From: an uncultured Terriglobus sp. | GTDB taxonomy: Bacteria; Acidobacteriota; Terriglobia; Terriglobales; Acidobacteriaceae | Reading direction: 5' to 3' | Assembly: GCA_937859825.1 (NCBI GenBank) | Contig: CALMAP010000307.1 | Location: 1,808-16,882, forward strand | DNA length: 15,075 nt | In this document: one piece after another, positions 1-5,908 of the stretch | How positions within the stretch are numbered: the stretch's first letter is position 1 | Layout of the letters: the number at the start of each line of letters is the position of its first letter | Translations under genes and position numbers: made by a program | Notes under the pieces: generated by a model | Seen by the model: the letters and a program-made list of their open reading frames with translations, nothing else | What the model was told of the DNA's origin: nothing | The model's database searches: none

Positions 1-2
1 AC

Positions 3-26
3 AAGAACCGCGAGCCGGCAGGTTAG
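3..26 (+). CDS. 3' end of an upstream gene, probably phage terminase large subunit (partial)
   Basis: Only the last seven codons are in the window, so the product cannot be read. This frame, ending in TAG at 24-26, was chosen because the DNA from position 10 aligns with the 3' end of the portal gene (1297-1334), and the two then share a codon register (E-x-A-G in both). Position directly before a portal gene suggests terminase large subunit by the usual phage gene order, which is inference only. Another frame stays open to a stop at 44-46 and cannot be excluded. Confidence 0.3.
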   Translation, partial: KNREPAG

Positions 27-47
27 CTAGTCAGCAAGTCAGCTAGA
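10..47 (+). repeat. 38-bp imperfect direct repeat with AGTCAGC units, copy 1
   Basis: Aligned by eye without gaps, positions 10-47 match 1297-1334 at 31 of 38 bases. The 11 bases at 34-44 (GCAAGTCAGCT) are identical to 1321-1331. The repeat straddles the end of the upstream gene and is followed at once by a hairpin. Confidence 0.7.
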
Positions 48-52
48 TTTGT

Positions 53-86
53 AAGGGCGGGGCGGGCGGCCACGCCCTTTTTGTTT
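53..86 (+). terminator. Terminator-like hairpin before the portal gene
   Basis: AAGGGCG (53-59) pairs with CGCCCTT (73-79). After one mismatch, GGC (61-63) pairs with GCC (69-71) around a 5-base loop. The stem runs into TTTTTGTTT. It sits between the upstream gene end and the portal ribosome-binding site, so it could terminate or attenuate transcription, or protect a 3' end. No clear promoter is visible downstream of it. Confidence 0.6.
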
Positions 87-107
87 CTGAAGGAAAGGGT
101 GGTGCGT

Positions 108-1334
108 GTGAATGTGTTGGAACGGCTGCGGACTTTCGTTCGCGGCGAGACGAAGTTGGAGGCGGCGGATGCCGGGCCGTCGCGGAGGACCCAAGCATTG
201 CCTGCGGTGCTGACGCCGTGGCGACCGGGCATGGGTGCGGCGCTGCCAAAGCCGACGGCACAGAACCTGCGCCGATTTGCGGAGCTGCCTTATGTGCGGC
301 GGGCGGTGAACCTCGTGAAAGACCGCGTGAGCAGCATGGAATGGCAGGTGCGGCTCAAACGCGATGCCGTCGCCACGCCGGAGACGGCGGCCATGCTGCG
401 GATGATTCGACGTGCGTTTGAACGTCCGAACGGGCAGGACAGCTTTCGCACGTTTGCCGAGCAGGTGCTGGAGGACGTGATCGTGGGCGGCTTCGGCGCA
501 GCGGAAGTCGAACTGACAGGTGATGATGCCCACCCGTTCCGGTTGTGGCCGGTGGACGGCGCCACGATCCGCATGGAAACGGGATGGGACGGTTCCCAAG
601 ACAAGCCGCGCTACCAGCAGGCGACTGGTCGAGTCGGGCAGGACGCCACGCTGCCGCTGCTGGACCGCGAGCTGATGTATGTGCGGCTCAACGCGCGGAC
701 GCATACGCCCTACGGCCTGGGGCGTGTGGAAGTGGCGTTCGAGACGATCAGCCAGTTTCTGCAGGCGCACCGGTATGCGGGCAAGCTGGCGTCGAACAGC
801 GTTGTGCAGTATGCGTTGTGGCTCGATGAAACCACGCCGCAGCAGCATGAGCGCCTGATCCGCTGGTGGCAGGACGAAGTAGAAGGCACCGGCCAGGTGC
901 CGATCCTGAGCACAGAGCGCAAGCCGGAGGTGCTGCGCTTTGCCGGCGGCACCGATGCCGATCTGCGGCTGCAGTGGCAGGAGTTCCTCTTGCGGGTGAT
1001 GGCGAACGCCTTCGACCTGCCACCCATGTTCCTGGGCCTTCACGGCGACGTGAACCGGTCGACTGCGGAAGAGATGAGCGAACAAGCGTTTCAAACGGCG
1101 GTGCTGCCCGTTGCGTCGCTGCTGGCAGAACACCTGACGCGTGACGTGCTGGGCAAGGCGCTCGGCCTGCATGAGTACGAGTTCGTCTTTCTGGCGGAGG
1201 CGCGCGACGAGGCTGCCGAGGTGGACCTGCAGGTGAAGCTGCTGCAGGCAGGCGTGCTGACAGTGGAGGAGGTCCGTGCGATGCGTGGACTAAACAGCGA
1301 GTCAGCAGGTCAGCGAGAGAGCAAGTCAGCTTGA
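108..1334 (+). CDS. Phage portal protein (HK97-type)
   Basis: A protein of about 408 residues expected to form the dodecameric ring at one capsid vertex through which DNA is packaged and leaves. Family resemblance is seen in the early helix with PYVRRAVNLVKDRVSSMEW, the middle segment YGLGRVEVAFETISQF, and the part around NAFDLPPMFLGLHGDVNRST followed by a long helix, which fits the stem-to-crown region of HK97-type portals. The frame is open from TTG at 81, but AGGAAAGG at 91-98 best serves GTG at 108; GTG at 102 or 114 are alternatives. The last dozen codons (ending SAGQRESKSA) are encoded by a direct repeat and look like an appended tail rather than part of the fold. The gene lies 10 bases before the protease gene and is probably co-transcribed with it. 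Confidence 0.87.
   Translation: MNVLERLRTFVRGETKLEAADAGPSRRTQALPAVLTPWRPGMGAALPKPTAQNLRRFAELPYVRRAVNLVKDRVSSMEWQVRLKRDAVATPETAAMLRMIRRAFERPNGQDSFRTFAEQVLEDVIVGGFGAAEVELTGDDAHPFRLWPVDGATIRMETGWDGSQDKPRYQQATGRVGQDATLPLLDRELMYVRLNARTHTPYGLGRVEVAFETISQFLQAHRYAGKLASNSVVQYALWLDETTPQQHERLIRWWQDEVEGTGQVPILSTERKPEVLRFAGGTDADLRLQWQEFLLRVMANAFDLPPMFLGLHGDVNRSTAEEMSEQAFQTAVLPVASLLAEHLTRDVLGKALGLHEYEFVFLAEARDEAAEVDLQVKLLQAGVLTVEEVRAMRGLNSESAGQRESKSA
1297..1334 (+). repeat. 38-bp imperfect direct repeat with AGTCAGC units, copy 2
   Basis: This copy lies inside the portal gene and encodes its last residues and stop codon. It matches copy 1 (10-47) at 31 of 38 bases, and shares 14 identical bases, CGAGTCAGCAGGTC (1298-1311), with the partial copy after the capsid gene. 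Confidence 0.7.
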
Positions 1335-1343
1335 GAGGAGAAC

Positions 1344-1964
1344 ATGGTGCGGCTTGAGGCAATGGCGGTGGAATTTCCAGAGGTGCAGGGGCACCCCAAC
1401 CGCGTTCCGTTTGATGGCGTGTTGACGCTGGTGGATGCGCCGAGCGACAAGGCTCCCAACGGCGCGCGCGGGCACCGCGTGGTGCTGACGCGCGCTGCCG
1501 CCGAGGCAGCGTTGCCCAGCCTGCTGGGCATGGCGGTGGATTTTAAATCCGGCTGGGACGGCCACGATACGAAGCAGAAGTGCGGCATCGTGACGGCGGC
1601 GGCGATCCACGGGAACCAGTTGCGGGTGACCGGCTACCTGTTCGCGCGGGACTGGAGCGAGATGATGCGCGAGATGGAGGCGCATGGCGACGATGTGCTT
1701 GGCATGAGCTACGAATTGGCCGATGCCCACGTGGAAGACATGCGCGCAGAGCAGTGGCGGTTGACCAAGGTGACGTTCACCGGCGCAGCCATCCTCCTGA
1801 AGGCAAAGGCGGCGTACCGCGCGACCAGCTTTCGCGTGGTAGGGCAGAGGGCGGCGTCGCACGGGCATGGCGTCCGTCTGCGGGGGCGGCGGTGGGAGAG
1901 CCATGCGCCCGCGATGCGACCGATGATGGTGTCCCGCGGGAAGGAAGCTACGATCGTTCGATAA
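1344..1964 (+). CDS. Phage prohead maturation protease-like protein
   Basis: A 206-residue protein, likely a serine protease that processes capsid or scaffold during head maturation. His74 (in DGHDTKQ) and Ser122 (in LGMSYEL) lie 48 residues apart, in keeping with the His and Ser of HK97-family (S78) proteases. The following stretch, WRLTKVTFTGAAIL, resembles the strand that ends the catalytic core in that family. A third catalytic residue was not assigned. GAGAGGAG (1333-1340) places the start at ATG 1344. From about residue 168 the protein turns into a basic, low-complexity tail rich in Arg and His, which is not typical of the core. Its place between portal and capsid genes supports the call. 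Confidence 0.78.
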   Translation: MVRLEAMAVEFPEVQGHPNRVPFDGVLTLVDAPSDKAPNGARGHRVVLTRAAAEAALPSLLGMAVDFKSGWDGHDTKQKCGIVTAAAIHGNQLRVTGYLFARDWSEMMREMEAHGDDVLGMSYELADAHVEDMRAEQWRLTKVTFTGAAILLKAKAAYRATSFRVVGQRAASHGHGVRLRGRRWESHAPAMRPMMVSRGKEATIVR

Positions 1965-1986
1965 CCGTTTGATTGAGGAGATGAAT

Positions 1987-2262
1987 ATGGAAGAACAGGA
2001 AAACATTGCGGTGATCGCGGCGGAGATCGAGCCGGACAGCAACGTGCTGCAGGCGCTGGAGCAGAGGATAGCCGCGCTGGAGAGTGCGCTTGGCGAGTTG
2101 CGCAGCGTAGCCGCGAGTGGCACAGGCTCCGGACGCAAGACGGTGGCAACGGCCCCTCCGCGTGAGGGCAATGCCGCCGCGCTGGATGCGGCCCTGGGCA
2201 GTCTGAGCCTGGAGCAGCGGATCGCGGTGAAGAGCCACATGCTGCGGAGCGGCTTGCTGTAG
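1987..2262 (+). CDS. Small acidic coiled-coil phage protein, possible scaffold
   Basis: A 91-residue protein. I recognise no family. The N-terminus is acidic, followed by a heptad-like helix (VLQALEQRIAALESALGEL, about residues 21-39), a Ser/Gly/Thr-rich linker, and a short C-terminal helix (LSLEQRIAVKSHML). GAGGAG at 1975-1980 fits ATG 1987 with 6 bases between; ATG 1981 is too close to it. Lying between the protease and a capsid protein that shows no long N-terminal scaffolding domain, it could be a separate scaffold or capsid-assembly helper. That role is inferred from position and coiled-coil character only. Confidence 0.65.
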   Translation: MEEQENIAVIAAEIEPDSNVLQALEQRIAALESALGELRSVAASGTGSGRKTVATAPPREGNAAALDAALGSLSLEQRIAVKSHMLRSGLL

Positions 2263-2281
2263 AGTCATCCATCTATTTGGA

Positions 2282-2320
2282 TGTTTGTCATACCGCAGCG
2301 GAGTGGAGGGATGACAAACA
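2282..2320. repeat. REP-like palindrome between coiled-coil and capsid genes
   Basis: TGTTTGTCAT (2282-2291) and ATGACAAACA (2311-2320) are perfect 10-base inverted arms around a 19-base purine-rich loop. The arm with TGTCAT followed by CCG and AGCGG resembles the palindrome at 8600-8659. Both look like dispersed intergenic palindromes rather than phage-specific signals. Confidence 0.6.
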
Positions 2321-2332
2321 AGATCGAGCACT

Positions 2333-2370
2333 AAAAGGCGTGGCCGCAATGGCCGCGCCTTTTGTTTTCA
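2333..2370 (+). terminator. Intrinsic terminator-like hairpin before the capsid gene
   Basis: AAAAGGCG (2333-2340) and GGCC (2342-2345) pair with GGCC (2351-2354) and CGCCTTTT (2356-2363). T2341 and G2355 can form a U-G wobble, giving an unbroken 13-pair stem with a 5-base loop. The stem is followed by GTTTTC. It stands 19 bases before the capsid start, so transcription from upstream would be expected to drop here. Confidence 0.7.
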
Positions 2371-2389
2371 GAAGAGAAAGAGAGAGCAG

Positions 2390-3361
2390 ATGATCGCACA
2401 GTTCAAGGACATTCACGCCGCGGCGGACTATATCGGACCGGGCGCGGTGGAAGTGCAGCAGTACCAGTCGGAGATCACGGACATCGTCCGTCGGCGCGGC
2501 GTCTTCGGGCAGCGCATCAAGCAGGTTCCCGCCACCGGTCACCCTTCGAGATTCTTCGAGGAGACGGGCATCCCTTCGCCCTCGCTGGCCGCAGGCTTTG
2601 TGGACCCGCGCAACATCGTTGCGCCGGTGGTCACGCCCACGCGGGTGGAGCGGTCTGTGCCGCTGAAGGCGCTGGTCGCGCAGTTGAATTACAACCTGTT
2701 CGACATGGAACTGGGCGCGCAGCAGAGCCAGTTTGCTTACCTGCAGGCCAAGGATCTGGCCGACACGGTAGAAGGCGTGATGCGCACCCACGACGTTGCC
2801 CTGTGGAACGGCGCGGACACCAGCCTGAGCACGCCGACCAGCGTGCAGTACTTCGGCGCGTCGTCGCAGATCGTGGCGGGCGGCAACACCGTGACCATCG
2901 GTGCGAACCAGAGCATCGTGGACGGCTTCAAAAGCACAATCGCGCTCATGGTGGCGAACAGCAACTACGCCGTGCGGCCCACCGCCATCTACGCCAACCC
3001 GGTGCGGCTGGACCTGATCGACCGCGAGATGAAGACCGCCTTCAACGTGGTGCTGAACACGAAAGAGATTGCCGCGGGCGTCTCGGTGAAGATGCTGTCC
3101 ACCCAGGCGGGCGAGATCCCGCTCATTCCCGAGTGGACGCTGGGCTACACCGGCACGCCGGGCTCCGGGTCCGCCGTTCTGCCCGCGTACATCGTGACGG
3201 AAGACCTGATCGAGTACCACTGGCTGACTGACCCGAACCCGCGCGTCTTCCAGCTCGGCACGCCTGGGTCGCTGGCGTCGCAGTACGTGGTGGTCAAGTT
3301 TGGCGGCTTGGTGGTGAAGGGCGCGAACTACGCACACTACCAGGTGCTGGTGGATCGATAG
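2390..3361 (+). CDS. Phage major capsid protein
   Basis: A 323-residue protein expected to build the icosahedral shell with the HK97 fold. Support comes from length, position after protease and small protein, and order of segments: an N-terminal strand region with RGVFGQRIKQVP, a long helix-forming stretch (NLFDMELGAQQSQFAYLQAK), the middle region MRTHDVALWNGADTS with a nearby YAVRPTAIYANPVRLDLI, and a C-terminal beta region ending in QYVVVKFGGLVVKGANYAHY. There is no long N-terminal scaffolding arm. ATG 2390 follows a purine-rich stretch (AGAAGAGAAAGAGAGAG) that must act as the ribosome-binding site. The protein is fairly similar in style to mid-size capsids of siphovirus and GTA-like clusters. 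Confidence 0.82.
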   Translation: MIAQFKDIHAAADYIGPGAVEVQQYQSEITDIVRRRGVFGQRIKQVPATGHPSRFFEETGIPSPSLAAGFVDPRNIVAPVVTPTRVERSVPLKALVAQLNYNLFDMELGAQQSQFAYLQAKDLADTVEGVMRTHDVALWNGADTSLSTPTSVQYFGASSQIVAGGNTVTIGANQSIVDGFKSTIALMVANSNYAVRPTAIYANPVRLDLIDREMKTAFNVVLNTKEIAAGVSVKMLSTQAGEIPLIPEWTLGYTGTPGSGSAVLPAYIVTEDLIEYHWLTDPNPRVFQLGTPGSLASQYVVVKFGGLVVKGANYAHYQVLVDR

Positions 3362-3364
3362 CGC

Positions 3365-3387
3365 CGAGTCAGCAGGTCGGAGCTGAC
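3365..3387 (+). repeat. Partial copy of the AGTCAGC repeat after the capsid gene
   Basis: CGAGTCAGCAGGTC (3365-3378) is identical to 1298-1311 in the portal gene end. The sequence then departs, and GTCAGC (3368-3373) becomes an inverted repeat with GCTGAC (3382-3387). Confidence 0.6.
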
Positions 3388-3410
3388 GCTTCGATGGTTG
3401 TTTGAGAACG

Positions 3411-3446
3411 GAGGGCTCACTTCGACAGTAGTTGAGGTGAGCCCTC
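3411..3446 (+). terminator. Perfect 10-bp hairpin between capsid and connector genes
   Basis: GAGGGCTCAC (3411-3420) pairs perfectly with GTGAGCCCTC (3437-3446) around a 16-base loop, followed by TGCTTT instead of a long T run. It could be a weak terminator or an RNA-stabilising 3' end of the capsid message, lowering expression of the downstream neck and tail genes relative to capsid. Confidence 0.5.
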
Positions 3447-3469
3447 TGCTTTGGAGAAAGTGAGGCGGG

Positions 3470-4084
3470 ATGGGTTACCTGGAACCTTCGGAGTACGTCC
3501 TGTTCGGGTTGGAGGCGGAGACGCCGGATGCGCTGGTGAACGCCGCGTCGGCGATGGTGGATGCGTTCTGCCGACGACCGTCGCTCGCGGTGACGGCGTA
3601 TGTGGAGCGGCTGCGCTTCGGGCGCGACCGGCAGACGCTGCGGCTGAGCCATGGGCCGCTGGCCGCGGTGAGTGGCGGTGCGTCTGCGATCACGGCGTGC
3701 CGCGTGCGTCTGCGCAGCGTGGATGGATGGAATGCAACGCCGATGCAGCGCGATGCCGCAGTCTTCGGTCTGTGCGGTGCGTGGAGTGACGTCGATCCGG
3801 CACGGATCGCGGGGTATGCAAATGGCGAGATCGAGCTTGCGGGTCACGTGCTGGGCCTGGGCTATGACGAGGCCGAGGTGAGTTACACAGCGGGCTTCCA
3901 CGAGATGCCGCAGGCCGTGAAGCTGGCGGTGGCGCAGATCGTGCGAAACGCGCAGGCCACGCCTGGGTTGAACGTGAGGCGGCAGCAGGTGGACGCGATG
4001 GAACTGGAGTACTTCGCTCCCGGCTTGCTCGAGGATGAAACGAAGCGGCTGCTGCGGCCCTTTGTCTCCGTGAGGCTGGCGTGA
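3470..4084 (+). CDS. Phage head-tail connector protein (gp6/gp15-like)
   Basis: A 204-residue protein directly after the capsid gene, where the adaptor that binds the portal ring is normally encoded. The N-terminal helix (AASAMVDAFCRRPSL), a beta-rich middle (RDRQTLRLSHGPLAAVSG) and a C-terminal helical part with PQAVKLAVAQIVRNAQA resemble connector proteins of the HK97 gp6/SPP1 gp15 type. The last stretch (LLEDETKRLLRPFVSVRL) is also typical of these proteins. ATG 3470 is preceded by GAGGCGG. The stop overlaps the start of the next gene by 4 bases. Confidence 0.72.
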   Translation: MGYLEPSEYVLFGLEAETPDALVNAASAMVDAFCRRPSLAVTAYVERLRFGRDRQTLRLSHGPLAAVSGGASAITACRVRLRSVDGWNATPMQRDAAVFGLCGAWSDVDPARIAGYANGEIELAGHVLGLGYDEAEVSYTAGFHEMPQAVKLAVAQIVRNAQATPGLNVRRQQVDAMELEYFAPGLLEDETKRLLRPFVSVRLA

Positions 4085-4449
4085 GCGGGGCGGTTTCGGC
4101 GCAGGCACTGCTGCGCGCATTGGGCGGCGCTGCGGTGCTGGTCCGGTTTGCCTTACCGCCTGGCGGCGAGGATGGCGAGGAGCTTGGCCTGGCTTCTCCT
4201 GAATTTCACGAGGTGGAGCTGCGGCCTGTGCTGGTGCGTCTGCTGCAGGGCCGGACGACGGTGCTGGCGGATGCGTCGGTGATGGAGTCCACGCTGGGCA
4301 CGGATGATGTGAAGGCGGTCCTGCTCTCTGCGAGTTCGGTCACGGTGCGTGGTGAGAGCTTCCGAATCGAGGCGGTGGAGCGGCGGGCTGTCTTTGGCAG
4401 GGCGTACCTGTACCGGCTGCTGCTCGCGGAGAAGGAGGGAGCGCGATGA
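4081..4449 (+). CDS. Phage head-closure/neck-like protein
   Basis: A 122-residue protein starting with GTG at 4081 inside the stop of the connector gene (GTGA overlap). No family could be named with certainty. The central and C-terminal parts are short beta strands (KAVLLSASSVTVRGESFRIEAV, split here only for description), a small beta-barrel style common in head-closure proteins such as SPP1 gp16/HK97 gp7. Position between connector and tail-completion genes is the main support. It overlaps the next gene by ATGA (4446-4449), suggesting translational coupling. Confidence 0.55.
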   Translation: MSGAVSAQALLRALGGAAVLVRFALPPGGEDGEELGLASPEFHEVELRPVLVRLLQGRTTVLADASVMESTLGTDDVKAVLLSASSVTVRGESFRIEAVERRAVFGRAYLYRLLLAEKEGAR

Positions 4450-4940
4450 GCTTTCAAAATGCGAAGGACACCTTCTATCTCACGCTGCGCGACCGGCTGG
4501 CCGTACTCAATCCGGACAGGACGGTGGTCGTGCGGAGCGGGACGCGGCCGGGAATCCTGGTGGAAGAAAACGAGAGCGCCGACGCACCTGGAGCCACGGT
4601 AAGCGACGTCTTCATCCTGCATTGGACCGGCTTCACCTCTGACACCGGCGAAGCGTTGCCGCTGGAGCGCGCCCGTTGCGAAGTCCGCTACGCCACGGGC
4701 GGCCTGCCGGAAGTGGCAGGCATGGACCGTGGCCGTGCGCTGCAGGCGATGGATGAGGAACTGCAGGCCATGCTGCAGCCAGCAAGCGCTCCGCTGGTCG
4801 CCTATGGCGGCGCGGCACCGGTGACCGGCACAAGCCGCGTTTTCTGGAGCGATGCGGAGTACGGCAACGCGACCGTGGCTGCGAGCCGCCTTGAGCGCGT
4901 GGTTACGGTGGAGGTGTTTGCGTGGAAGGAGGAGCTATGA
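4446..4940 (+). CDS. Phage tail-completion/tail-terminator-like protein
   Basis: A 164-residue protein. The N-terminal helix (FQNAKDTFYLTLRDRLAVL), a conserved-looking strand pair (RTVVVRSGTRPGILVEEN) and a C-terminal beta strand (ERVVTVEVFAWKEEL) fit the size and layout of tail-terminator proteins (lambda gpU/SPP1 gp17 group), which cap the tail tube and join it to the head. The middle contains a helix with GRALQAMDEELQAML. The start ATG 4446 overlaps the previous stop, and GAAGGAGGG just upstream is a strong ribosome-binding site. It overlaps the following gene by ATGA. Confidence 0.6.
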   Translation: MSFQNAKDTFYLTLRDRLAVLNPDRTVVVRSGTRPGILVEENESADAPGATVSDVFILHWTGFTSDTGEALPLERARCEVRYATGGLPEVAGMDRGRALQAMDEELQAMLQPASAPLVAYGGAAPVTGTSRVFWSDAEYGNATVAASRLERVVTVEVFAWKEEL

Positions 4941-5908
4941 GCGCGCTTCAAGCAATGTCGCCGGTGGTCCGAGGCGTGCGCATGTTCGTTGCACCGGTGG
5001 ACCGGGAGAGCGGCACGCCGCTGGTTTTCGACCCGGCGGCGAAGGGCAGGTTCGAGTTGGACGCGGTTCACGAAGGCTGGTTCGATCTCGGCTGCGTGGC
5101 CGGCCTGGAGCGTGCGTCAGAAACGACGTTTACCGGAGTCTGGAGCGGCGCACCGGCACTAATGAAGACAAGGGCGCGGTCAAAGATCGCGGCGGGCCTG
5201 CGCTGCACCTTTGCGGGTTGGAGCAGGCTGGCGCTGGCGTTGAGCAGCGGTTCGGCATGCATGAACCTGTTGCGCGTGGGCACGGCGGCGGCGCACACGG
5301 ATTCGGGTGGAACCGCCGAGCCGGGCATCCCGGTGCTGGCCGGTTCGACCGCAACTTTGCTGCAACTTCCTGCCGGTTCCGCGGTGCAGGCGGGTGACCT
5401 CGTGGTAGTGGATGAGGACTACGCCGGGCAGACGGGGTATGTGGGCGCGGTCATTGCGGGCGGCTATGTTGCCTCGCCGGACGCGGTCGCCAACTCTGTG
5501 GACTATGTGCGGCGGGTGAGTTTCAACGTGGGCCGCGTCGTGAGCGTGCAGGCGGCGACGTCTGCGTTGGTCGTGACGCTTGCCTCGCCGCTCTTCGCGG
5601 GTACACCGACAGCGTCGATGAAGCTGGCCGTGGTGGAGGGCTTTGTGGACCGCGTGGGCGGCAGCTTCGTAAGCGAGTGGTCTGTGCTGCTGGTGATGGA
5701 TGGCGTGCAGGGCGACCGTGTGCTTCTCCACTATCCGCGTGTTCAGAGCGCCGGAGCCAAGCCGGAAGAGAGCAGCGATGTGGCCGCGGGTTTGCAGCGC
5801 GTGCGCCTGCAGGCAGAGTTGCACGCTTTGCCCGTGACCGACCCCAACGATGGCGAGGCCGTGCTGTGCTACCGCAGCTACCTGCCCGCGTCGGGGAGGC
5901 TGCCATGA
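4937..5908 (+). CDS. Probable phage major tail (tube) protein
   Basis: A 323-residue protein. The first part (WFDLGCVAGLERASETTF, then RSKIAAGLRCTFAGWSRLALALSSGS, described in pieces) matches the pattern of tail-tube or major tail proteins, where an early GW/DLG strand is followed by an aromatic-rich helix that determines subunit packing. The rest is beta-rich with alternating hydrophobics (GDLVVVDEDYAG, RVVSVQAATSALVVTLASPL). ATG 4937 follows AAGGAGG and overlaps the previous stop; GTG 4922 is an in-frame but less likely start. In a normal siphovirus the next gene would be a tail chaperone or tape measure, but here the next gene begins in its stop codon. Confidence 0.6.
   Translation: MSALQAMSPVVRGVRMFVAPVDRESGTPLVFDPAAKGRFELDAVHEGWFDLGCVAGLERASETTFTGVWSGAPALMKTRARSKIAAGLRCTFAGWSRLALALSSGSACMNLLRVGTAAAHTDSGGTAEPGIPVLAGSTATLLQLPAGSAVQAGDLVVVDEDYAGQTGYVGAVIAGGYVASPDAVANSVDYVRRVSFNVGRVVSVQAATSALVVTLASPLFAGTPTASMKLAVVEGFVDRVGGSFVSEWSVLLVMDGVQGDRVLLHYPRVQSAGAKPEESSDVAAGLQRVRLQAELHALPVTDPNDGEAVLCYRSYLPASGRLP

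Noticed and set aside
39..1172. A 377-codon minus-strand open frame opposite the portal gene
   Set aside because: Same shadow character; the plus-strand portal has family motifs, a ribosome-binding site and a fitting context.
2311..2334. A 7-codon ORF (MTNKIEH) with a purine-rich stretch before it
   Set aside because: Its ATG is the right arm of a perfect palindrome, and it ends at the next terminator stem; structure explains the sequence better than coding.
2288..4120. A 610-codon open frame on the minus strand opposite capsid and connector genes
   Set aside because: It is antisense to well-supported phage genes, rich in Arg, His and Gln as expected from reversed high-GC codons, and shows no recognisable domain.
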